Part shown: positions 1 through 4,963 of the stretch, piece after piece
Position numbering within the stretch: position 1 is the stretch's first letter
How the letters are laid out: every line of letters begins with the position of its first letter
Origin: an uncultured Christensenellaceae bacterium
GTDB taxonomy: Bacteria; Bacillota; Clostridia; Christensenellales; UBA3700
Assembly (NCBI GenBank): GCA_902373595.1
Contig: CABKMX010000052.1
Location: 1-7,216, forward strand
Length of the DNA stretch: 7,216 bases
Direction: 5' to 3'
Translations under genes and position numbers: made by a program
Notes under the pieces: generated by a model
Told to the model about the DNA's origin: nothing
Seen by the model: the letters and a program-made list of their open reading frames with translations, nothing else
Database searches by the model: none

Positions 1-58
1 GCTTGAGCTTGCTTGCAAAGCCTGCCAAAAATGCCAATATCGCCACTATCAAAGTCAT
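1..58 (-). CDS. 5' end of an unidentified gene with hydrophobic N-terminus (runs off left edge)
   Basis: Only the first 19 codons lie in the window. They read MTLIVAILAFLAGFASKLK: a hydrophobic run over residues 2-15 followed by lysines, which would suit a signal peptide or a single N-terminal membrane anchor. The ATG (56-58) is preceded on the minus strand by a strong Shine-Dalgarno, GAGGAGG, about 6 nt upstream, which is the main reason to call a gene here. It is divergent from the plus-strand promoter at 206-234. No family can be recognised from so short a fragment, so its function is unknown. Confidence 0.6.
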   Translation of the reverse strand, partial: MTLIVAILAFLAGFASKLK

Positions 59-80
59 CTCGTTGCCTCCTCTTGCTTTT

Positions 81-109
81 TCTTTATCTTCCCGCTTTGA
101 ATGCGACAA
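81..109 (-). promoter_or_regulatory. weak candidate promoter for the left-edge gene
   Basis: On the minus strand, TTGTCG (109-104) is followed after 17 nt by TAAAGA (86-81). The predicted transcript would start about 15 nt before the ATG at 58, a short leader similar to those inferred for other genes here. The -10 match is poor, so this is only a candidate. Confidence 0.25.
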
Positions 110-154
110 CGTGCGTCATATTTTGGAACGATTTTCGAAAAATTTAAAAAATTT

Positions 155-178
155 GCGACTTTGTACCAAAAGTGTCGC
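155..178. repeat. GCGAC/GTCGC inverted repeat in the divergent intergenic region
   Basis: GCGAC (155-159) pairs with GTCGC (174-178), extended inward by TTT (160-162) against AAA (169-171) with a 2-nt bulge. A second, wider perfect 8-bp inverted pair is ATGCGACA (101-108) with TGTCGCAT (173-180), and a further half-site, GCGATT, lies at 194-199. The elements sit between the left-edge gene and the plus promoter at 206-234, so they could be repressor or activator half-sites. No regulator can be assigned. Confidence 0.4.
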
Positions 179-205
179 ATCGAAAAAACATTTGCGATTT
201 CCCCC

Positions 206-234
206 TTGACAAAGTCTACGATTCGTGTTAGATT
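206..234 (+). promoter_or_regulatory. strong sigma-A type promoter
   Basis: A perfect -35 TTGACA (206-211), a 17-nt spacer and -10 TAGATT (229-234) form one of the two best promoters in the window. No plausible plus-strand protein gene follows. Transcription would start near 240-242, exactly at the left arm of the inverted repeat 241-250/288-297. Confidence 0.65.
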
Positions 235-240
235 GAAGAT

Positions 241-388
241 GCGGACGGCAAAGAAAGAGTTTTTTTGTTTTGCTCCCTCTTGCAAAATGCCGTCCGCCTC
301 CTTTGACTTCGAGAGTTCTGCTCATTGGTATTTGTTCATTGTTCATCTCCTGCCTGCCGCCGCGCCAAAACGCGGCGGTTTGGTTTAT
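241..388 (+). ncRNA. candidate small regulatory RNA (about 145 nt)
   Basis: Three signals line up in order on the plus strand: the promoter at 206-234, a perfect 10-bp inverted repeat GCGGACGGCA/TGCCGTCCGC (241-250 with 288-297), and a GC-rich terminator-like hairpin at 357-386. The 5' hairpin would begin at the first transcribed base. Its interior pairs further (251-259 with 273-281, 7 of 9) around a U-rich loop (260-272). The segment 298-356 is probably unpaired and holds two pyrimidine-rich stretches complementary to Shine-Dalgarno sequences, CCTCCTTT (297-304) and CATCTCC (344-350). This layout resembles CU-rich trans-acting sRNAs. No known RNA family (6S, SRP, tmRNA, RNase P, T-box) is recognisable. 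The RNA gene is inferred, not shown. Confidence 0.45.
357..386 (+). terminator. GC-rich hairpin with T-rich tail, rho-independent terminator
   Basis: CCGCCGCG (357-364) pairs perfectly with CGCGGCGG (371-378) around the loop CCAAAA, followed on the plus strand by TTTGGTTTAT. The T tract is interrupted by GG, so termination may be partial. The hairpin also lies 7 nt past the abiEii stop on the minus strand, but no T tract follows there. It may still stabilise the 3' end of that mRNA. Confidence 0.6.
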
Positions 389-1251
389 GCAGATGTCAGC
401 CCCTGTGTGATTGCCTTGAAAAACTCTGCGCTCCACACGCCGAGCGGCGCAGCATCGCGCACAAATGGCAAAACGTCCCTCTTCGCCTCATCGTAATCTA
501 TCGCATCAAAACGCGCGTTCAACATCTCTTTGAGCGTCGGCAAATCAAACCTCTCCCCCTTTTGAATGTATCCGCTCTTTTGAAGCCTCGCGCGCAAATG
601 TTCTATGTTGACCGCCGCACCCCTCTGCAAATAGAAGATGTAATCATACAGATCCCTGCCCTTGATCCTGCTCTTCCACGCTCGCCTCAAAACCGCGTCT
701 ATCTTGCCTGCAAACAACGACGGCATGTCATAAAGACTTATTTCGTACGGCGACGGCAACAACCGATAGCGAGTCTCATACTTCGCGCCGAGCGGCGGAT
801 CGACATCCGTCTTGAGCTTAATCTTGACCACTTCGCGCGGATCCATCCCCATCGCCAAACCGTCGCCGGGATAGAACATCAATATATGCTCTTTGAAGTT
901 ACCCCTCAAATAGGCAGTCTTGATGCCGGATGCGGCTGACTTTTGCTTGCTCTCGATCGTGACATCGAGACCTGCCGCTTCGACCTCGCGCCTCAAAACG
1001 GGGAAATAGGTCTCCATGTCAAAACTTTGATCGGGCTCGCGCAACGAAAAGTCGAGATCTTCCGAAAATCGATCGAGCCCATAAAATATCCTCAATGCCG
1101 TGCCGCCGTAAAACGCCGCACACTCGAAAAATCCGGCGCGTGACAAGCCGCACAGCACGATCTCCTGCATCACCTCTTTGACCGCATTCTTGCGATCGTT
1201 GAGGTCGACCGCCCCATATTCCGCAATCATTTCGTCAAAAATCCTTTTCAT
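385..1251 (-). CDS. abiEii: AbiEii-family nucleotidyltransferase toxin (type IV toxin-antitoxin / abortive infection)
   Basis: The protein has 288 residues, normal for AbiEii/AbiGii (DUF1814) nucleotidyltransferases. The signature of the family is complete: GGTALR at residues 49-54 and DLDFSL at 65-70 form the nucleotide- and metal-binding core (GG...DxD). KIKLKTD (143-149) fits the second conserved block, and the AGKIDAVLRR...KGRDLYDY stretch (181-204) fits the C-terminal conserved block. In studied AbiE systems the toxin is a GTP-binding nucleotidyltransferase that arrests growth and is neutralised by AbiEi. The ATG at 1249-1251 has Shine-Dalgarno GAGGAG upstream. The start lies inside the antitoxin gene (17-bp overlap), so the two are translationally linked in one operon. 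The gene appears intact. The natural substrate of this member cannot be read from sequence. Confidence 0.92.
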   Translation of the reverse strand: MKRIFDEMIAEYGAVDLNDRKNAVKEVMQEIVLCGLSRAGFFECAAFYGGTALRIFYGLDRFSEDLDFSLREPDQSFDMETYFPVLRREVEAAGLDVTIESKQKSAASGIKTAYLRGNFKEHILMFYPGDGLAMGMDPREVVKIKLKTDVDPPLGAKYETRYRLLPSPYEISLYDMPSLFAGKIDAVLRRAWKSRIKGRDLYDYIFYLQRGAAVNIEHLRARLQKSGYIQKGERFDLPTLKEMLNARFDAIDYDEAKRDVLPFVRDAAPLGVWSAEFFKAITQGLTSA

Positions 1252-1831
1252 CTCTTCTCCTCATAAACTTTGCCAACAGTTCGACATTTATGCTGTGATA
1301 TTTTGTCGACAAAAACGCGATGCCTTCGACATCAAGCGCCGCAAAGCCGTCTGCATCCAGCCTCAAATCGTCAAAAAGCAACTCCCTCATCGCCGCCTGC
1401 GTCCTGAGCGGCGGCAAAGCGTAGACCTTGTCACACAATGCTTTTTCCGCGCTCGCGATCGAAAAGGCATAGCCGTTCTCTCTGATCAGCTCGACCCCGT
1501 AAGGATATGCCGTCTTTGGCACGTCCCGAAACACAAACGTGCCGTATCGAGTGCGGTATGTCTTGACCTTGTTCTTGCCGTACGTCGCCGACGTGTAAAC
1601 GTAAACCGCCTCCGGTATCAACCCGTGATATGCCAACGCAAACTCGAACGACAAATAGGACGGACCGCATATGCTCCCCGCCAAATATTGTCCCGGCACA
1701 GCCGCTTCCGTCTCATACAATCCTCGTATTATAGGCGTCAATTGTCCCGACTTGACAAGCCGTCCGATCTTCCCGAACGGATTGCCATACTCGGCGTATT
1801 CTTCCAACAACATCTTCGTCGTCTTTATCAT
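1235..1831 (-). CDS. abiEi: AbiEi-family antitoxin, winged-helix transcriptional autorepressor
   Basis: The protein has 198 residues from the ATG at 1829-1831. That start is chosen because GGAGGAAAT lies directly upstream; the frame stays open much further 5', but that extension has no family features. Residues 1-40 form the winged-helix part (GKIGRLVKSGQL followed by the RGLYE wing turn). Residues 50-137 carry the AbiEi core: GPSYLSFEFALAYHGLIPE (56-74), the TSATYGKNK...GTF block, and IASAEKALCDKVY (125-137). In characterised AbiE systems AbiEi neutralises the toxin and represses its own operon by binding inverted repeats in the promoter; an inverted repeat of that kind lies just upstream (1832-1876). 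It precedes and overlaps abiEii by 17 bp, the standard antitoxin-first order. Confidence 0.9.
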   Translation of the reverse strand: MIKTTKMLLEEYAEYGNPFGKIGRLVKSGQLTPIIRGLYETEAAVPGQYLAGSICGPSYLSFEFALAYHGLIPEAVYVYTSATYGKNKVKTYRTRYGTFVFRDVPKTAYPYGVELIRENGYAFSIASAEKALCDKVYALPPLRTQAAMRELLFDDLRLDADGFAALDVEGIAFLSTKYHSINVELLAKFMRRRDEKDF

Positions 1832-1876
1832 ATTTCCTCCACTAACTACTATTTTACAGCAGTTACCGGAGGAAAT
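1832..1876. promoter_or_regulatory. 19+19-bp imperfect inverted repeat, probable AbiEi operator
   Basis: Left arm 1832-1850 and right arm 1858-1876 match at 16 of 19 positions, separated by the 7-bp centre ATTTTAC. The outer 9 bp (ATTTCCTCC/GGAGGAAAT) are perfect and one copy is the antitoxin Shine-Dalgarno. The repeat covers the predicted -10 box, start point and ribosome-binding site. Known AbiEi proteins bind inverted repeats in their own promoter. If transcription instead began further upstream, the same repeat would fold in RNA with 18 of 19 positions paired (two G-U) and hide the Shine-Dalgarno. Confidence 0.6.
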
Positions 1877-1879
1877 CAA
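1851..1879 (-). promoter_or_regulatory. predicted abiE operon promoter
   Basis: On the minus strand, TTGATT (1879-1874) and TAAAAT (1856-1851) are separated by exactly 17 nt. Transcription would start near 1844, giving a leader of about 12 nt that contains the Shine-Dalgarno. The -10 box lies mainly in the 7-nt centre of the inverted repeat 1832-1876, so a protein bound to the repeat would block RNA polymerase. Confidence 0.55.
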
Positions 1880-1901
1880 CTGTTTTTTGTGACTTCGGCG
1901 C

Positions 1902-1921
1902 AAAAAAGGCCCCCTCGCCTT
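1902..1921 (-). terminator. small hairpin plus T tract upstream of abiE
   Basis: On the minus strand, AAGGC (1921-1917) pairs with GCCTT (1910-1906) across a 6-nt purine loop and runs into TTTT (1905-1902). It lies upstream of the abiE promoter and downstream of the sigma/anti-sigma operon, so it could end read-through from that operon. The 5-bp stem is short. Confidence 0.4.
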
Positions 1922-2021
1922 GGAAGGGATCTTTTGATTTTGGACCTTGGTACTCATCCTCATGCAACGAGAGTATGTGCCGCGTCCATTATCTCGGGTA
2001 TCGGAGATATTTTGCTTTTGA

Positions 2022-2191
2022 CTTTTACACTCGCGCGAATCAAACGAACGCAGCGCGTGTATCATTTCAAATATCGGGAATCTTGCACTATTATCTTTGA
2101 CGCTCGCGAGGATCAAACGAACGCGCCGCGACCATTCTGCAAAGCCGCCAAAGGTCTCGACTGTTTTCACTTTGACACTCGCCTGCGCGAG
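2022..2191. repeat. three degenerate repeats spaced 73-75 nt, each with a palindromic core
   Basis: The unit at 2022-2051 and the unit at 2095-2124 are identical at 26 of 30 positions (CTTT...CTCGCG...ATCAAACGAACGC). A third, at 2170-2182, shares CTTTGACACTCGC and then diverges. Start-to-start distances are 73 and 75 nt. Each core is palindromic: TCGCGCGA, CTCGCGAG, and CTCGC-4 nt-GCGAG (2178-2191). Because the spacings differ by 2 nt, these are not in-frame protein repeats. They may be protein-binding sites or remnants of a dispersed element. Confidence 0.55.
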
Positions 2192-2261
2192 AATATGCGA
2201 CTCGCCGACTTTGTGCCGATTGCCGAATTTGCAAGGCAATCGATATGCGAGCGTTGCGGCG

Positions 2262-3731
2262 TCAGCTCAAACTCGCCCACCACGCTTCAAGCGAGCCGTA
2301 TTCCTCGATCAGCGCGCGTTCGACATCCGCATATTGCTCCGCGGTCAGCTTGTCGCGCGAGACGCTCATCGCCTCGCCCAAGCTCGCCATCTTGTCCGCC
2401 GCCGCGTCCGCCAAACGCCTGCTCTCGGCGATAAAGTCGTCCGCCGAATCTATCGCCGCAGCCGCGAAGTTCGCGACCTCGCCGAGCGCGAGTTCGAACT
2501 CGTTCAGCATACCGGGCAGCACGTCCGCAATGTCTCCGAGCACAGCGAGCACCGCCTCTTTTGCGCTTTGATAGAGCTCGCCCACCTTGGTCAGCACCGC
2601 CGAAACGTCATCTCGAACGTCGTCGATCATGCCCAAGACGTCGTCGCCGTGCTCGTCGCACAGGTCGACGAACACGCCTATCGCCTCGCCGAGCGCCCAC
2701 GCTTCGAGCAAACTTTGCGGCTCGCAGCCGTACTTGGCAAGCTCTTTGAGAAGCGTATGCGCCCTCTCGACCGCCGCGCTCAATTCCGCCGACATAAGAT
2801 AGTCGGGATGAGCGGCGAGATAGTCGTCGACGTCCCAAATGTTCGACGCCGTCACGAGCCCTATCCAATTCATATACATGTCGTCCGCGAGCGACTCAAT
2901 CTCCTCGTTGACGGTCTCCAACTCGGCAAACATCGCCTGCGCGGCGCGCGCCTCGGCTGCCGCCGTGCGCAAAGAATCTTTGAGATATTCCGCGACCGAC
3001 GCGACATATTCTCGCGTCAAATCGGACACCTCCGCAAGGTCTTGCGCGGTGCGCTCAAAGAAGCTGTCGGCGCCCTTCTCGACCTCGGCGAGCATGTCTT
3101 TCAGCTCGCCCTCGGCGACGTCGAAACGCTCGGCAAGCCATGCCCTGTCCGCGGTCTTGGCGACGACCACGCACGCCGCGCCCGCATCGACAAACGCCGC
3201 GCGTACCGCCGCGCCTATCTTCGCGACTCCGTCTCCGCCGACAATGGTCAAGCCGACCGCGTCCGGCGATGCCGCGTCGCCGTCGATATAGCCCATCTCG
3301 AGCGCCCTCTCGGCGACCGCAGCCGCTGCCGTATCCACACTCTCGCCGACAAGCGACGAGCGAAAACTCTCGTCCGCAAGCAACACGTCGGCGTCGGCGT
3401 TGCCCGACTTGACGGACGTCACCTTGCCGTCTTCGTCAAACAAAATTTCCACGTCCGGGTTGATATTCATCAACAAATAGCCGCCTTCGCCCTGCTCGGG
3501 ACCGGTCTTGAACAGCGGCGGCACCACGACCGCAAGCACAATCGCGATCACAAGCACGGCGGCGATCGCCGAGACCGCGACCGTGAAGCGCACCTTGCGC
3601 CGCGGCGCGCGAGCCCGCTTTGCGCCCTCGGAGGACGTGCCGATGGGCGCATTCGCGACCCTTTGACTCATCTTGGGCGCAATGCTTTCGAGCTCGTCTT
3701 CGAGCCGTCTTTTGAGATCTTTGTCGTTCAT
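2262..3731 (-). CDS. RsgI-like membrane anti-sigma factor with a helical ectodomain
   Basis: A 489-residue single-span membrane protein. Residues 1-47 are hydrophilic and basic near the membrane (cytoplasmic sigma-binding part); 48-71 are a hydrophobic span. Residues 84-165 match the conserved RsgI extracytoplasmic domain: YLLMNINPDVEILFDEDGKV, then a short SVKSGNADAD turn and helix, ending in LTIVGGD. The Asn-Pro bond at 91-92 is where autoproteolysis has been reported for clostridial RsgI proteins. Residues about 190-489 are Ala/Glu/Asp/Leu-rich and look almost wholly helical, with no recognisable carbohydrate-binding module. The ATG overlaps the sigma-factor stop (ATGA) and has AAGGAGG 7 nt upstream, within the sigma gene. 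The inferred job is to hold the neighbouring ECF sigma factor inactive at the membrane until an external or envelope signal arrives; the signal is unknown. Confidence 0.8.
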   Translation of the reverse strand: MNDKDLKRRLEDELESIAPKMSQRVANAPIGTSSEGAKRARAPRRKVRFTVAVSAIAAVLVIAIVLAVVVPPLFKTGPEQGEGGYLLMNINPDVEILFDEDGKVTSVKSGNADADVLLADESFRSSLVGESVDTAAAAVAERALEMGYIDGDAASPDAVGLTIVGGDGVAKIGAAVRAAFVDAGAACVVVAKTADRAWLAERFDVAEGELKDMLAEVEKGADSFFERTAQDLAEVSDLTREYVASVAEYLKDSLRTAAAEARAAQAMFAELETVNEEIESLADDMYMNWIGLVTASNIWDVDDYLAAHPDYLMSAELSAAVERAHTLLKELAKYGCEPQSLLEAWALGEAIGVFVDLCDEHGDDVLGMIDDVRDDVSAVLTKVGELYQSAKEAVLAVLGDIADVLPGMLNEFELALGEVANFAAAAIDSADDFIAESRRLADAAADKMASLGEAMSVSRDKLTAEQYADVERALIEEYGSLEAWWASLS

Positions 3732-4258
3732 CGGTCATCCTCCTTCATATATTTGCGCAACTTTTTGAGCGCATTGTTGTACTTCCACGTCACCGTGCCG
3801 AGCGGCTGATCGACAAGGTTTGCGATCTCGCGATGCTTGTAGCCCCACAGCACATGCAATATCACTATCTGCCGCTCAGTCCCGTCAAGGCACGCGTTCA
3901 TCGCGTCAAACACCGCTCCGCCCGTATGCTCGTAACCGTCGTCGCGTATCCGCGACAGCTCCTCGCCTCCGCCGACCGCCTTCTCTCGATCGCTCTTGCG
4001 CAAGTGGTTGAGCGCCGCGTTCTTCGCAATCTGGAAAAGCCACGCCCTCGCGTCCGTCCCCGGACGGTATTGCCCGGCGTTCGCCTTGACCTTGAGATAG
4101 ACGGTCTGCGTCAAGTCCTCCGCCTCGTGATAGAGCTTGCAATAGCCGAACACAAACGCGAAAATGCCTTTCCTCGTCTGTTCGTACAACTCGGCGAACG
4201 CGGCGTTGTCTCCGCGCGCGACCGAACACATAAGCTCATCCAACCGTCTTTTGTCCAA
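3728..4258 (-). CDS. ECF (extracytoplasmic function) sigma-70 family factor
   Basis: From the TTG at 4258 the protein has 176 residues, typical for an ECF sigma factor. Region 2 spans about residues 14-90, including AEDLTQTVYLKV (46-57), DARAWLFQIAKNAALNHLRK (69-88) with its conserved Trp, and the basic -10 recognition helix. A linker of about 35 residues is followed by region 4 (125-172): GTERQIVILHVLWGYKHREIA and the recognition helix around LGTVTWKYNNALKKLRKY. No ATG begins the frame. TTG 4258 is preferred because AAGGGA lies 6 nt upstream; the alternative TTG at 4315 has no ribosome-binding site and adds a non-conserved basic tail. It is co-transcribed with the RsgI-like anti-sigma factor (4-bp overlap), the usual pairing. 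Its regulon is unknown. Confidence 0.9.
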   Translation of the reverse strand: MDKRRLDELMCSVARGDNAAFAELYEQTRKGIFAFVFGYCKLYHEAEDLTQTVYLKVKANAGQYRPGTDARAWLFQIAKNAALNHLRKSDREKAVGGGEELSRIRDDGYEHTGGAVFDAMNACLDGTERQIVILHVLWGYKHREIANLVDQPLGTVTWKYNNALKKLRKYMKEDDR

Positions 4259-4264
4259 AGTGAT

Positions 4265-4270
4265 TCCCTT
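4265..4270 (-). promoter_or_regulatory. Shine-Dalgarno deciding the TTG start of the sigma gene
   Basis: AAGGGA on the minus strand ends 6 nt before TTG 4258, which opens the sequence LDKRRLDELM. The upstream in-frame TTG at 4315 is preceded only by A/T-rich sequence. Confidence 0.55.
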
Positions 4271-4293
4271 TTGCCTATTAAACAACCTTGCGT

Positions 4294-4311
4294 GCCGTTT
4301 TATTGAACGGC
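4294..4311 (-). other. small hairpin in the sigma-gene leader
   Basis: GCCGTT and AACGGC (4294-4299 with 4306-4311) form a perfect 6-bp stem with a 6-nt loop in the ~69-nt 5' leader of the sigma mRNA. It could be an operator or an mRNA structure; no function is assigned. Confidence 0.3.
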
Positions 4312-4333
4312 GCAAAAAATTTCGTTTTATCTT

Positions 4334-4361
4334 ATTATATCATCTCTTGCCGCGCATTCAA
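4334..4361 (-). promoter_or_regulatory. predicted promoter of the sigma/anti-sigma operon
   Basis: On the minus strand, TTGAAT (4361-4356), a 16-nt spacer and a perfect TATAAT (4339-4334) give a housekeeping-type promoter. Transcription would start near 4327. It is divergent from the alkyltransferase promoter at 4482-4510. Confidence 0.6.
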
Positions 4362-4445
4362 AGCGACAAGCCGCCGTTTGCGCAAACTTTTCAAAATATT
4401 GGACACGTATCGACTTTTCGAGCATTAATTCCGCGAGATATACGC

Positions 4446-4475
4446 CGCGCCAAACGCGCGCGAGTTTGCGGCGCG
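4446..4475. repeat. GC-rich inverted repeat upstream of the alkyltransferase promoter
   Basis: CGCGCC-AAAC (4446-4455) pairs with GTTT-GC-GGCGCG (4464-4475), giving 10 bp with a 2-nt bulge and an 8-nt GC-rich loop. It ends 6 bp before the -35 box at 4482, between two divergent promoters, so it could be a regulator-binding site. No T tract follows on either strand. Confidence 0.35.
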
Positions 4476-4481
4476 CGTCCG

Positions 4482-4510
4482 TTGACACAATCGGCGCGGC
4501 GTGATACAAT
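4482..4510 (+). promoter_or_regulatory. strong promoter of the alkyltransferase-domain gene
   Basis: A perfect -35 TTGACA (4482-4487), a 17-nt spacer and -10 TACAAT (4505-4510). The start point predicted near 4517 leaves only about 9 nt before ATG 4526, so the Shine-Dalgarno AGAGG (4516-4520) would sit at the very 5' end of the mRNA. Confidence 0.75.
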
Positions 4511-4525
4511 TGCATAGAGGTGAAC

Positions 4526-4846
4526 ATGAGCTTTTTCGAAAATGTCTATGAAGCGGTGCAGCTCATACCGCGCGGCAAGGTTGCAACTTACGGTCAGATT
4601 GCGCGCATGATCGGCGCGCCGCGCTCGTCGCGCGCGGTCGGATATGCTCTGCACGCCAATCCGCGCCCCGGCGTCATCCCCTGCCACCGCGTCGTCAACC
4701 GCGAAGGCAGACTCGCGCCGGCGTTCGCGTTCGGCGGCCCCGAGATCCAGGCGCAATTGCTCGAGAGCGAAGGTGTCGAAGTGGGCGAAGACTTCATCGT
4801 CGACCTCGGAAAATACCTTTGGCAAACGAGCGAACAAGCTCGGTGA
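4526..4846 (+). CDS. short MGMT-family (O6-alkylguanine-DNA alkyltransferase-like) protein
   Basis: A 106-residue protein consisting only of the DNA-binding/active-site domain of Ogt/Ada-type methyltransferases. GKVATYGQIARMIG (17-30) is the helix-turn-helix region, SSRAVGYAL (34-42) carries the arginine that in the family helps flip the base, and IPCHRVV (51-57) holds the acceptor Cys53 with its Cys-His pair. The C-terminal part (GRLAPAFAFGG...LLESEGVEV) matches short stand-alone members rather than full-length enzymes, which also have an N-terminal domain. The retained Cys separates it from alkyltransferase-like (ATL) proteins, where that residue is replaced. Transfer of alkyl groups from damaged guanine is plausible but unproven for such short proteins. 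ATG 4526 is preferred; GTG 4520 overlaps the Shine-Dalgarno AGAGG. It is a single-gene unit with its own promoter and terminator. Confidence 0.88.
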   Translation: MSFFENVYEAVQLIPRGKVATYGQIARMIGAPRSSRAVGYALHANPRPGVIPCHRVVNREGRLAPAFAFGGPEIQAQLLESEGVEVGEDFIVDLGKYLWQTSEQAR

Positions 4847-4893
4847 CCTTGCGGCGATAATCTTTTGCGACTTTGATTTTTTGACGTATGAAA

Positions 4894-4919
4894 AGCCGCC
4901 GCGATTCACTGCGGCGGCT
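4894..4919. terminator. bidirectional rho-independent terminator
   Basis: AGCCGCCGC (4894-4902) pairs perfectly with GCGGCGGCT (4911-4919), giving 9 bp with an 8-nt loop. On the plus strand it is followed by GTTTGTCT and ends the alkyltransferase gene. On the minus strand the stem runs into TTTT (within and after the stem end) and lies 45 nt past the LRR gene stop. The two convergent genes share it. Confidence 0.8.
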
Positions 4920-4963
4920 GTTTGTCTCAAATCACGACCGAACTTTGCCTCAATCGCGCAAAC

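Larger units (their letters stand above)
1880..2261. other. noncoding spacer between the anti-sigma gene and the abiE operon
   Basis: No convincing gene is present: the open minus-strand frame across the spacer lacks a Shine-Dalgarno-supported start and known domains. It contains the terminator-like hairpin at 1902-1921, the TATCTC/GAGATA inverted repeat (1990-1995 with 2004-2009), the degenerate repeats at 2022-2191, and a GATTGCC/GGCAATC hairpin (2218-2224 with 2235-2241) shortly after the anti-sigma stop. This last hairpin lacks a T tract but may mark that mRNA's 3' end. Confidence 0.5.

Noticed and set aside
116..346. A 76-codon minus-strand frame beginning MNNEQIPMSRT
   Set aside because: The AGGAG directly abuts the ATG with no spacing, the product is basic and low-complexity, and the frame is antisense to the candidate small RNA, whose stem explains its sequence.
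325..939. A 204-codon plus-strand frame opposite abiEii
   Set aside because: It is a shadow of abiEii: Arg-rich, no recognisable domain and no ribosome-binding site.
2022..2191. CRISPR array interpretation of the ~74-nt repeats
   Set aside because: There are only three units, the repeats are degenerate and the third is partial, the ~43-nt intervals are not repeat-spacer like, and no cas genes are present.
1832..2239. N-terminal extension of AbiEi (frame stays open to 2239)
   Set aside because: It has no ribosome-binding site at its first codon, no AbiEi-like sequence, and includes the terminator and the degenerate repeats. The ATG at 1831 has GGAGG at good spacing and begins the family's winged helix.
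1178..2434. A 418-codon open frame on the plus strand
   Set aside because: It is antisense to abiEi, the noncoding spacer and part of the anti-sigma gene. Its composition is skewed to Arg/Pro/Ser and no family is recognisable.
2097..3809. A 570-codon open frame on the plus strand
   Set aside because: It lies antisense to the anti-sigma gene and the sigma-gene 3' end. The translation is Arg/His/Leu-rich with no domain, and such frames are common opposite GC-rich genes. There is no Shine-Dalgarno-supported start.
152..4875. The 12-mer TTTGCGACTTTG at 152-163 and again at 4864-4875
   Set aside because: Flanks are unrelated and the contexts differ (intergenic versus post-gene), so a chance match or compositional bias is the simpler explanation.
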